Assembly: GCF_005774735.1 (NCBI RefSeq)
Contig: NZ_VBUM01000013.1
Location: 1 to 49,886, forward strand
DNA: 49,886 bases
Source of the DNA: Microbacterium sp. 5K110
Lineage (GTDB): Bacteria; Actinomycetota; Actinomycetes; Actinomycetales; Microbacteriaceae
Direction: 5' to 3'
The first letter of the stretch is position 1; the number at the start of each line of letters is the position of its first letter. This document shows positions 26,553-33,576 of the stretch, in pieces. A program made the position numbers and the translations under genes. Under the pieces are notes generated by a model. The model ran no database searches and was not told the DNA's origin. It saw nothing but the letters and a program-made list of their open reading frames with translations.

Positions 26553-27429
26553 CGACGAGCACCCCCCGAGCGGTGACGAGATCGGGCGCGTACGCGTCGG
26601 GCCGGCGGTCGCGCAGGTGGAACATTCCGCCGCGCATCGCCTGGAACGTCCCCGCGATGTCGATCTCCGCCACGGCGAGGCCCGCCTCGAGCAGCGTCGT
26701 TGCGAGCACGTTGCCGCCGGGGTCGACGACCTTGGCGTTCGCGACGTAGCGGAGCGAACCGAAGGTCCCGGCCTGGTTCGACGCGATCCAGAACACCTGG
26801 TTGTCGAGGGCCCGTGACATGTCGAAGAGGTTGTGCCGGTACGTCCAGCGATCCTCCTGGAGGTTCTCGGCGGTCGCGGTGCGCGCCGCCGGCCACGCCG
26901 AGATGCTCACGATGATCTCGGCCCCGTCCAGCGCCAGGGAGCGCGCCGCCTCCGGGAACGCCTTGTCGTAGCAGATCTGCAGCCCCACGCGCCCGATGGG
27001 GGTATCGAAGGCGGCGTAGTGGTCGCCCGCTGAGTACGACATATTCTCGCCGAGCGGCTGGTGCACCTTGCGGTACGACCCGTAGATCGTCGAGCCGTCG
27101 AGGCAGGCAGCGGCGTTGTACCGCGTCTCGCCGTCGTCGTCGAGCTCGCAGAATCCGACGACGACGATCATGTCGCCCGCGATCCCCTGCACGCGCCGGA
27201 GCTCCGGTCCGTCCAGGCGGATCGCGGGTGGGAGGGAGCGGCTCGTGGTCTTCACGGTGTCGCCGTGGTTGCCGAGCGACGAGAGGTACCCGCCGATCGC
27301 CGCCTCGGGGAGGGCGAGCAGCTGCACCCCGGCGTCGCGCGCCTGCGCGACGAGATCGGCGATGAGCGCATAGTTCTGATCGAGATCGCGTGTGAAATTC
27401 GCCGCAACGGCGGCAACGGTGACCGGCAT
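26545..27429 (-). CDS. Nit1-type nitrilase (Nit6803 family, NitC-like)
   Basis: The start at MPVTVAAVAANF gives 294 residues. The full catalytic triad is present: Glu42 in LPEAAIGGY, Lys121 in YRKVHQPLGE and Cys153 in LQICYDKAFPE. It closely resembles the cyanobacterial Nit6803 nitrilase family, which converts nitriles to acids and ammonia. In this cluster type it is the signature enzyme, and related clusters have been linked to cyanide or nitrile assimilation. The gene starts 9 bp after the MSMEG_0572 gene. Confidence 0.92.
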   Translation of the reverse strand: MPVTVAAVAANFTRDLDQNYALIADLVAQARDAGVQLLALPEAAIGGYLSSLGNHGDTVKTTSRSLPPAIRLDGPELRRVQGIAGDMIVVVGFCELDDDGETRYNAAACLDGSTIYGSYRKVHQPLGENMSYSAGDHYAAFDTPIGRVGLQICYDKAFPEAARSLALDGAEIIVSISAWPAARTATAENLQEDRWTYRHNLFDMSRALDNQVFWIASNQAGTFGSLRYVANAKVVDPGGNVLATTLLEAGLAVAEIDIAGTFQAMRGGMFHLRDRRPDAYAPDLVTARGVLVDA

Positions 27430-27437
27430 GGCGGGCC

Positions 27438-27968
27438 TCACAGGTTGTAGGTCGAGTTGATGATCGCGCCCTTCCGCGCGTAATGGATGAGGGCGTCCTG
27501 CACGTCCAGCGGGTGGCACGGGATGACGCCCTCGATGAGGTCCTCTTCGCGCAGTCCGTGCAGGGCCATGCCGAAGCGGCAGGCGAAGACCGTGCCGCCC
27601 TCCTTGATGAACGTCTCGATCGAGCCGTTCATGTTCAGCTCGCCCGGGAAGCCTGAGTCGCCCGTCGTCGGGAACCCGCGCGTGGCCATCGCGGCGAGGG
27701 TGCCCGGGCCGTAGAAGTAGATCGCGGACTCGAAGCCCTTGCGCAGCGCGCGCGTGGCCTGCAGAACGGCGACGAAGCTCACCGACGACTCGTGCGGGAT
27801 GCCGTGCACCAGCGTGAAGTACGCCTCTCCGTTCTCCGCCTGGTAGTCGGGGAACACCTTGGTGGAGCCGTACAGGTTGCTGCCCTTGGGGAGCGAGGGG
27901 TGCGGGATCTCGTTCAGCGACTTCTCGATGTTCGCGGCGATCTCGTCGTCGAAGTGTGCGGTGCTCAT
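27438..27968 (-). CDS. MSMEG_0572/Sll0783 family nitrogen starvation response protein (NitB-like)
   Basis: The 176-residue protein has IPHPSLPKGSNLYGSTKVFP, AYFTLVHGIPHESSVSFVAV, AIYFYGPGTLAAMATRGFP and an ending RKGAIINSTYNL, all strongly conserved in the MSMEG_0572/Sll0783 family. The fold resembles DsrE-like proteins (an inference from the FxCRFGMALHG-type segment with a single cysteine). Function is unknown. It lies directly before the nitrilase gene, as in other Nit1C clusters. Confidence 0.9.
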   Translation of the reverse strand: MSTAHFDDEIAANIEKSLNEIPHPSLPKGSNLYGSTKVFPDYQAENGEAYFTLVHGIPHESSVSFVAVLQATRALRKGFESAIYFYGPGTLAAMATRGFPTTGDSGFPGELNMNGSIETFIKEGGTVFACRFGMALHGLREEDLIEGVIPCHPLDVQDALIHYARKGAIINSTYNL

Positions 27969-28047
27969 GGTGTTCTCCTGTCGTTTCGGTGGTTCGGGGT
28001 GGTGCCGGAACGGCGGTGGGACGCCCCGGGGTGCGGGCGCTCCGTGG

Positions 28048-29478
28048 TCAGGCGCGAGCGCCTGAGATCGTGGCGGCGGTGGGCCCGAGCCCGGTCGCCG
28101 TAGAGCCGACGGCGTCGGTCTCGACCCCGTCGGGCCAGCGCAGGCGGACGCCTGCCCTGCTGTCGAGCCGACCGATCGCGGCCGTGTGAGCCGGGCCGGC
28201 GTGCATGCGGCTCCGGCCGGGCGCGTCGGCGGTCAGCATCCCGAATCCGGGGAAGCACGTCAGCCAGTCGCCCATCGCCGCGCCGTCGGGCACGGGGATG
28301 CCGGCGACGTCGATCGTCGCCCCGACACCGGAGGCCTCGGCGAGCATCGCCGCCGTGCCCACGATGCCGGCCATGCTCACGTCCTTCGCCGCTTCGGGAC
28401 GTGCGTCGTGCACCGAACGGGCCATCGCGCGCAGCTCCGTCCCGGCGCTGGTGGAGGTCGAATCCCACTGGCGGCCCTCGAACCCGCGGCGCCAACGACC
28501 GCGGAGATCGGCGGTCAGGGAGAGCTCGTGACCGGGGCGGCCGCCCCCGCCGGGGACGGGATGCGCGGTCCGTCCCAGCGCGGTCACGGTCAGGGCCGGC
28601 GCGGCCGAACCCATCTGCGTGTGACCGCCGAGGACGGGCACGTCCCATGCGATCGCCGCGCTGCGGAGTCCGTTCAGCACGCGCCGCGCGAACGAGGCGG
28701 TGGGAGCGGCGACGGCGTTGAGCAGACCCGAAGGCAGGGCTCCCATCGCGGTGAGGTCGTTGACGTTGACCAGCACGCCGCACCACCCCGCCCACTCGGG
28801 GTCGCGCATGAGCAGGGCGGGCAGGATCGCGTCGCACGCGGCGATGACCTCCGTGCCGGGCACCGGGGCGCCGTCGTCGCCGATGAAGCCGGCGCCGCCG
28901 AGCGCTGACGGACCGTCAGCGGCGAACATGCCGATGGTGTCGCCGAGCGGGGTCTTCGTCGCGGCGACGAGGGCGGCGATCCGGTCGATGGGCCACCGCA
29001 TCCGCGCGTGGTCCACCCCGGCGACGATCTGCGTCCCCCACTCGATCCAGCCCAGCCGGCGGAAGAGGTCGACGTTCGCGCGCTGCACGGTCGCCTCGAA
29101 TCGCAAGACCCCGATGGCCAGGGCTGTCGCGCACGCCTCGCGCACGAGAGCGGGGCCGATCCCGCCGGCGCGACGCGCGCCGCGCGCGACGGCCAGGCGG
29201 CTGCCGGTCCACCAACCGATGTCGCGCCCGGCGACGGCGGGAGAGAGGCGCACCCCGCCGAGCACCGTGCCGTCGGATCCGACCGCGACGAGCACGATCG
29301 TCCGGCTGTCGTCGTCGACGGCGTCGCGATCGTCTCCGCGGAACAGCTCCTGCTCGTCGACGAAGACGTCACGGCGGATGCGGCGGTAGGCGGCGGCCTG
29401 CGCGGCGTCCGCCCGCACGATCGACCACGTCGTGGGCACCGCGGTGCGTGTGCCGCTGAGCACTGTGACGTCGAGCAT
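28048..29478 (-). CDS. MSMEG_0567 fusion: GNAT N-acetyltransferase plus AIR-synthase-related domain
   Basis: The 476-residue two-domain protein is a fusion of what are separate nitE and nitF genes elsewhere. Residues 1-155 form a GNAT acyltransferase (YRRIRRDVFVDEQELF, GSRLAVARGARRAGGIGPAL). From about 185 it is an AIR-synthase/PurM-like domain (DTIGMFAADG, VNVNDLTAMGALPSGLL, VPVLGGHTQMGS, and KDVSMAGIVGTAAMLAEASGV). PurM relatives use ATP to activate amides or carboxylates. It starts one base after the radical SAM gene. Both domains probably act on an amino-acid-like intermediate; the substrate is unknown. Confidence 0.9.
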   Translation of the reverse strand: MLDVTVLSGTRTAVPTTWSIVRADAAQAAAYRRIRRDVFVDEQELFRGDDRDAVDDDSRTIVLVAVGSDGTVLGGVRLSPAVAGRDIGWWTGSRLAVARGARRAGGIGPALVREACATALAIGVLRFEATVQRANVDLFRRLGWIEWGTQIVAGVDHARMRWPIDRIAALVAATKTPLGDTIGMFAADGPSALGGAGFIGDDGAPVPGTEVIAACDAILPALLMRDPEWAGWCGVLVNVNDLTAMGALPSGLLNAVAAPTASFARRVLNGLRSAAIAWDVPVLGGHTQMGSAAPALTVTALGRTAHPVPGGGGRPGHELSLTADLRGRWRRGFEGRQWDSTSTSAGTELRAMARSVHDARPEAAKDVSMAGIVGTAAMLAEASGVGATIDVAGIPVPDGAAMGDWLTCFPGFGMLTADAPGRSRMHAGPAHTAAIGRLDSRAGVRLRWPDGVETDAVGSTATGLGPTAATISGARA

Positions 29479-29479
29479 C

Positions 29480-30547
29480 TCAGGCTCCCGCGGTCTTCAG
29501 CACGCCGCAGGCACCGCACGCGGCGCACCCGGCTTTCTGATCCTCGCCGCGCATCCCGGCGGCGGTGAGGAGCTCGGCCACCCGCGTGGTCACGTCGTGC
29601 AGCACGCGCCGATCCGGCGCGGGGACCTTGTCGACGTCGGTGGCGAGCGTGCCCTTGAGCGGGCGGAACGGAACCACGAACGGGTAGACGCCCATCTCGA
29701 TCAGCTCGCGCGCCCCGGCGACGAGTTCGTCGGGGTCCTCACCCATCCCGACCAGCAGGTAGGTCGAGACCTGGTTGTACCCGAACACGCGCACGGCCTC
29801 ACGCCAGGCTGCGCGGTACTCGTCCATCGACACGGTCGATTTGCCCGGCATCCAGCGGCGCCGCACCTCGTCATCCATCGATTCGACATGGATGCCGATC
29901 GAGCGGGCACCCGCGTCGTACAGGTCAGTGATCGCCCGTAGGTCGGACGGCGGCTCGCACTGCACCTGGATCTCCAGCTCGGGAACGACGGCCTTGACCG
30001 CCGCGACGCAGCGCGCGAGGTGCTTGGCCCCACGGTCCCAGCCGTTCGAGGTGCCGGTGGTCATCACCATCTGGCGCACGCCGTCCAAGCGCACCGCGGC
30101 TTCGGCGACCTCGGCGAGCATCGCCGGCGTCTTCACCGCGATGGTCGCGCCGGATTCGAGCGAGGACTGGATCGCGCAGAACCGGCACCGCTCGCTCTCG
30201 TCGTAGCGAACGCAGGTCTGAACGACGGTCGTGGCCAGGATGTCCCGGCCGTGCAGCTTGGCGATCTTCTCGTAGGCGGTGCCGTCGGCGGTCTCGAGGT
30301 CGTAGAACTTCGGCCTCCGCACCGGCTGGACGTCGAGGCCCAGGTCGGCGCCGCCGAGGGTCAACCGCCCGGAGCGGATGACGTACGGGCTGTCCGGGTT
30401 CAGGGGAATGGCGGCGCCCTCCCCACCGATGACGAAATGTCCGTCGTCGCTCGGGCCGGCGCCGCCGGTGCGACGAACCGGGGCGTCGCTGCGGACACCG
30501 AGCAGGGCGATGTTCACGCGGGTGGATACCGTGTCAGCGGGGCTCAT
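29480..30547 (-). CDS. MSMEG_0568 family radical SAM protein (NitD-like)
   Basis: The 355-residue radical SAM enzyme has the cluster motif CVRYDESERCRFC (Cys112, Cys121, Cys124). This CX8CX2C spacing differs from the canonical CX3CX2C but is typical of this subfamily. Later segments include MVMTTGTSNGWDRGAKHL and STYLLVGMGEDPDELVAGA. The C-terminal GCAACGACG adds Cys341, 344 and 347, which could hold a second Fe-S cluster. It is the first gene of the nine-gene operon, so it heads the pathway. The reaction is unknown. Confidence 0.9.
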   Translation of the reverse strand: MSPADTVSTRVNIALLGVRSDAPVRRTGGAGPSDDGHFVIGGEGAAIPLNPDSPYVIRSGRLTLGGADLGLDVQPVRRPKFYDLETADGTAYEKIAKLHGRDILATTVVQTCVRYDESERCRFCAIQSSLESGATIAVKTPAMLAEVAEAAVRLDGVRQMVMTTGTSNGWDRGAKHLARCVAAVKAVVPELEIQVQCEPPSDLRAITDLYDAGARSIGIHVESMDDEVRRRWMPGKSTVSMDEYRAAWREAVRVFGYNQVSTYLLVGMGEDPDELVAGARELIEMGVYPFVVPFRPLKGTLATDVDKVPAPDRRVLHDVTTRVAELLTAAGMRGEDQKAGCAACGACGVLKTAGA

Positions 30548-30570
30548 GCCCTCAGTATCGAGAGCAGCCC

Positions 30571-30586
30571 GTTTCGGGTTGGTTCC
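30571..30586 (-). promoter_or_regulatory. Candidate GlnR-type nitrogen-control box
   Basis: On the minus strand GGAAC-N6-GAAAC lies 24 to 39 bp upstream of the radical SAM start. It resembles the GlnR half-site pattern gTnAC-N6-GaAAC with one mismatch. The matching second box expected 6 bp further upstream is poor (GACAT). A TTGACA is nearby at 30594-30599, without a convincing -10. Regulation by GlnR fits the nitrogen-starvation families, but the site is only a weak sequence match. Confidence 0.25.
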
Positions 30587-30662
30587 GACCGGATGTCAAT
30601 CAGTTTTCCGGGCGAGAAGATCATGTTTCGCGCCCGGCGAGAAGAATACGCAAGGACGTTTG

Positions 30663-30676
30663 AGTACGCTCGTACT
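30663..30676. promoter_or_regulatory. Inverted repeat AGTAC-GCTC-GTACT, candidate TetR operator
   Basis: A perfect 5-bp inverted repeat with a 4-nt centre lies 33 bp upstream of the membrane-protein start. The gene pair downstream ends with a TetR-type regulator, which would be expected to bind such a site. This is an inference from position. Confidence 0.4.
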
Positions 30677-30708
30677 AACAAGACGAACGGAATGGGTGAG
30701 GAGGGGGC

Positions 30709-31263
30709 ATGATTCTGGCCGCGATCGTGGTGTGCGAGATCGCATTCTGGGTGGCGATTCTCGCGGGGCTCGCGTCACGGTACCTCCTGCACCGCCCTCG
30801 CCTCGGCGCAGCGCTCCTCGTTCTCGCCCCCGTGATCGATGTCGTCCTTCTTGCACTGGTCGCCGTCGACCTGCTCGGTGGCGGGACAGCGTCCTGGCAG
30901 CACGGCCTGGCCGCGATCTATATCGGCGTCTCCGTCGCGTACGGCAAGCGAATGGTCGCGTGGGCTGACGCGCGCTTCCAGCGTCGCTTTGCCGGTGGCC
31001 CCGCACCGGAGCGTCTCGCCGGGGCTCGCTACACCGTCAAGTGTTGGCGGGACGTGCTACTCACCGGTCTCGCGGTCGTCATCGCCGCGGCGATCCTCGG
31101 AGCGATCATCCTCGTCGTGAACGCCCCCGAGCGCACCGCGGCACTCTCGGGGTACTTCGGCATACTCGGGATCATCTTCGCCATCGATCTCGTCTGGGCG
31201 CTCAGCTACACCGTCTGGCCCCGGAGACCCACCGGCGTGGCACAGAGAGCCCCGTCCGCCTAA
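30709..31263 (+). CDS. Four-TM integral membrane protein of unknown function
   Basis: The 184-residue hydrophobic protein has four likely membrane segments: around residues 1-20, 27-50, an amphipathic middle, then two helices at about 115-140 and 145-165. It ends with a basic tail. A strong ribosome binding site, GAGGAGGGGG, precedes the ATG. Three bases separate its stop from the TetR gene, so the two form an operon and the regulator probably controls this protein. No family function is known to me. Confidence 0.8.
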   Translation: MILAAIVVCEIAFWVAILAGLASRYLLHRPRLGAALLVLAPVIDVVLLALVAVDLLGGGTASWQHGLAAIYIGVSVAYGKRMVAWADARFQRRFAGGPAPERLAGARYTVKCWRDVLLTGLAVVIAAAILGAIILVVNAPERTAALSGYFGILGIIFAIDLVWALSYTVWPRRPTGVAQRAPSA

Positions 31264-31266
31264 TCC

Positions 31267-31860
31267 ATGCCGCGGAGAATCGATGCAGAGGCACGTACCG
31301 CCGAGATCGCGGCGGCGGCTCTGCGCGTCCTCGGACGCGATGGACTCACCGGCTTGTCGGTGCGTGGCGTGGCAGCCGAGGCGGGCATCGCAGCCGCTTC
31401 GCTGCGGAGAGCATTTCCTTCCCAGCACGCCCTTCGGGAGTACAGCCTTGAACTCATCGAAGAACGAGCGACGAGCAGGATCACTTCGCTCGACCTCACC
31501 GGTCGCGCGCTGGCGGATGCGCTGCTCGCGCAGCTGCTTCCCCTGGACGATGAGCGCCGCTCGGAGCTGATCGCGCAAGTGCAACTCGGCGTGCTCTCCC
31601 TCAGCGATGGCAGTCTTCGCCCGGCCGCCGTCAGACTCAACGCAGCGGTAAGCAGAGCGTGTCGAATCGCGATCGAGATCCTTGCGGCAGTCGGCGAACT
31701 CGACGCCGGGCGCGACCCTGAATACGAGGCGCAGAGGTTGCGAGCGTTACTCGACGGAATCGCCATGCAGGGCCTGTGGAGCGGAGATCCGCACGGATCG
31801 GGTCAGATGCTCACGACACTCGCGCGCCACCTCGACGAACTCGCTTCCTCCGAATCCTGA
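31267..31860 (+). CDS. TetR/AcrR family transcriptional regulator
   Basis: The 197-residue regulator has an N-terminal helix-turn-helix, AEIAAAALRVLGRDGLTGLS followed by VRGVAAEAGIAAASLRRAF (residues 9-50), and an all-helical ligand domain. It is co-transcribed with the upstream membrane protein and likely autoregulates through the inverted repeat at about 30.67 kb. The ligand is unknown. Confidence 0.88.
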   Translation: MPRRIDAEARTAEIAAAALRVLGRDGLTGLSVRGVAAEAGIAAASLRRAFPSQHALREYSLELIEERATSRITSLDLTGRALADALLAQLLPLDDERRSELIAQVQLGVLSLSDGSLRPAAVRLNAAVSRACRIAIEILAAVGELDAGRDPEYEAQRLRALLDGIAMQGLWSGDPHGSGQMLTTLARHLDELASSES

Positions 31861-31920
31861 CACGCGCCCTGGACTCACGTCAGCTGCCCGTCAACCCGTG
31901 TCGTCGAGCGCGCGATCCAC

Positions 31921-31949
31921 AAAAAAATCCCCCGATTTACCGGGGGATT
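31921..31949 (-). terminator. Rho-independent terminator after tRNA-Ser
   Basis: Read on the minus strand, the stem 31941-31949 pairs with 31926-31934 around a 6-nt loop (9 bp, CCCCCG core), and a T7 run follows at 31921-31927. It starts 3 bp beyond the tRNA 3' end and is a classic intrinsic terminator. Confidence 0.85.
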
Positions 31950-31951
31950 CT

Positions 31952-32043
31952 TGGCGGAGACGGAGGGATTTGAACCCTCGGTCCCCTTACGGGGACTCCA
32001 CCTTAGCAGGGTGGTGCACTAGGCCTGACTATGCGACGTCTCC
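31952..32043 (-). tRNA. tRNA-Ser(GCU), CCA encoded
   Basis: The acceptor stem GGAGACG (32043-32037) pairs with CGTCTCC (31962-31956). The anticodon arm CCACC-CTGCTAA-GGTGG shows anticodon GCT at 32005-32007. A long variable arm with a GTCCCC/GGGGAC stem marks a class II serine tRNA, and the T arm contains GGTTCAAATCC. The 3' discriminator G is followed by an encoded CCA. It reads AGC and AGU codons. Confidence 0.97.
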
Positions 32044-32091
32044 AGGTGATCGACGCCGGAGCGCGAGCACACCGGTCCATAGTAACCGCTC

Positions 32092-32132
32092 GGGGCGTGG
32101 CATCCGAATCCGGGATCGGGATGCCACGCCCC
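32092..32132 (-). terminator. Hairpin terminator downstream of LCP gene
   Basis: A perfect 14-bp inverted repeat (32092-32105 and 32119-32132, core GGGGCGTGGCATCC) with a 13-nt loop begins 6 bp after the LCP stop codon. It has no T-tract, as is common for actinobacterial terminators. It separates the LCP gene from tRNA-Ser, which lies downstream on the same strand. Confidence 0.7.
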
Positions 32133-32137
32133 GCGCG

Positions 32138-33406
32138 TCAGCGGACGTTTCCGTTCGAGCAGGTCGCCTGTGCGGCGGTCTGACCGGCGATCTCGGACGG
32201 GAGCGTGATCGCGCTCGACGAGGGCTCCGGGGTCGGCGCTGCACTCTCGGTGGGGGCCGGCGTCTCGGGCGCGGTGGGAGCGGGCGTCGCGTTCTCGTCG
32301 ACGACGACGCCGTCGCCACCGCTGAGGTCGCCCGACAGCTGGATCGGCTGGTTCGCGGCGAGCGCCGACCACAGGGCGTCGGCCGCCTCTCGATCGGGGA
32401 CGACGCGGTTCGGGTCGGACGGGTCGGTGTACGTGGGGTACTGCACGAACACGATCTCGTTGAACGGTACGTCCTTGACGGCCATCGCGATCTGCACGAG
32501 CGTCAGGGGGTTCGTGAGCGACGTCGACGGGTCGACGTTGCGCAGGGCGGTCGAGGCGAGCTTGTACAGCGTCGCCGGGTTCGACAGCACCTCTTCGCTC
32601 TTGAGCTTCGTGGCCAGGCGCGACATGTACTGCTGCTGGTTCGAGATGCGCCCGAGGTCGCCGCCGTCGCCGACACCGTGCCGGGTGCGGAGGAACTGGA
32701 GCGCGTCCAGACCCTTGATGGTGCGCATGCCGGCGGGCCAGTCGATGCCGGTGTAGGAGTCCTTGATGCCGTTGGCGATGCAGACGTCGACGCCACCGAT
32801 GGCATCCGTGATGTTGATGACACCGCCGAAGCTGACCTTCGCGGCGAAGGGGATCTCCTGGCCGCTGAGCTCGGAGACCGTCTCGACCACGCACGACAGT
32901 CCGCCGTACATGAACGCGCTGTTGATCTGCTGCTTCGACATCGCCGAGGTCTCGTTGCCGTTCGCGTCGGTGCACGACGGGATCGGGACCATCAGGTCGC
33001 GCGGGAACGAGACCACCGTGACCCGACGGGGCGCGTCGGAGATGTGGACGAGCATGTTGACGTCGTTGAGGTTGCCCTCGGCGTCGGGTCCGCTGCAGCG
33101 GTCGCCGAAGTACTGCGCGAAGTCGGGCTCGCACTCGTCGGTGCCGACCATGAGCAGATTCACACCGCCCTTGAGCTCGCCGAGGTCCGGCGGAACGGCC
33201 GGCTGGTTCTTCAGCTCGACGGCGTCGGCGGTGAAGCTCGACGACAGGTCGTACACGGCGTACGCGGTCACGGCAGCACCGGACACCAGCAGCACGGCCA
33301 CGGCGACGGCGAGTCCGCGGAACAGCTGGCCCAGCGGTCCGACCGATCGCAGGCGTCCGTGACGCGCGACGGTCCTGCGGCCGCGCGGGGTCGTGGTCTT
33401 GCTCAC
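32138..33406 (-). CDS. LCP (LytR-CpsA-Psr) family cell-wall glycopolymer ligase
   Basis: The 422-residue protein starts at GTG. It has a basic cytoplasmic N-terminus, one signal-anchor helix (about residues 31-52) and an extracellular LCP domain with VNLLMVGTDECEPD, NDVNMLVHISDAPRRVTVVS, FPRDLMVPIP and QFLRTRHGVGDGGDLGRISN. The arginine and aspartate residues in these motifs bind the polyprenyl-phosphate donor. A Pro/Thr/Glu-rich C-terminal tail follows. LCP enzymes attach glycopolymers such as arabinogalactan-like or teichoic polymers to peptidoglycan. Confidence 0.92.
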   Translation of the reverse strand: MSKTTTPRGRRTVARHGRLRSVGPLGQLFRGLAVAVAVLLVSGAAVTAYAVYDLSSSFTADAVELKNQPAVPPDLGELKGGVNLLMVGTDECEPDFAQYFGDRCSGPDAEGNLNDVNMLVHISDAPRRVTVVSFPRDLMVPIPSCTDANGNETSAMSKQQINSAFMYGGLSCVVETVSELSGQEIPFAAKVSFGGVINITDAIGGVDVCIANGIKDSYTGIDWPAGMRTIKGLDALQFLRTRHGVGDGGDLGRISNQQQYMSRLATKLKSEEVLSNPATLYKLASTALRNVDPSTSLTNPLTLVQIAMAVKDVPFNEIVFVQYPTYTDPSDPNRVVPDREAADALWSALAANQPIQLSGDLSGGDGVVVDENATPAPTAPETPAPTESAAPTPEPSSSAITLPSEIAGQTAAQATCSNGNVR

Positions 33407-33576
33407 TCGGGTCCTTTCGGGAGGACGGATGCCACCGGTGGCCCGTCACGACCGCGACGAAGCGCAGGTCGGAGACAGTTTAGGGAGCACCTCCTGGGAA
33501 GTGCGTGAGGAGGAGCGGGTCGTGTTGCCGACACCGGCCGAGCCGGGCGACCGCGTCGGGCCGGCTCGCCCGTCCC

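Noticed and set aside
30594..30599. TTGACA as -35 box of the nitrilase operon
   Set aside because: No acceptable -10 hexamer is found 16-18 bp downstream, so the promoter is not called.
31952..32043. tRNA-Ser as integration site of the mobile island
   Set aside because: An LCP gene and MFS gene lie between the tRNA and the island, and no repeated tRNA 3' end is seen within the island.
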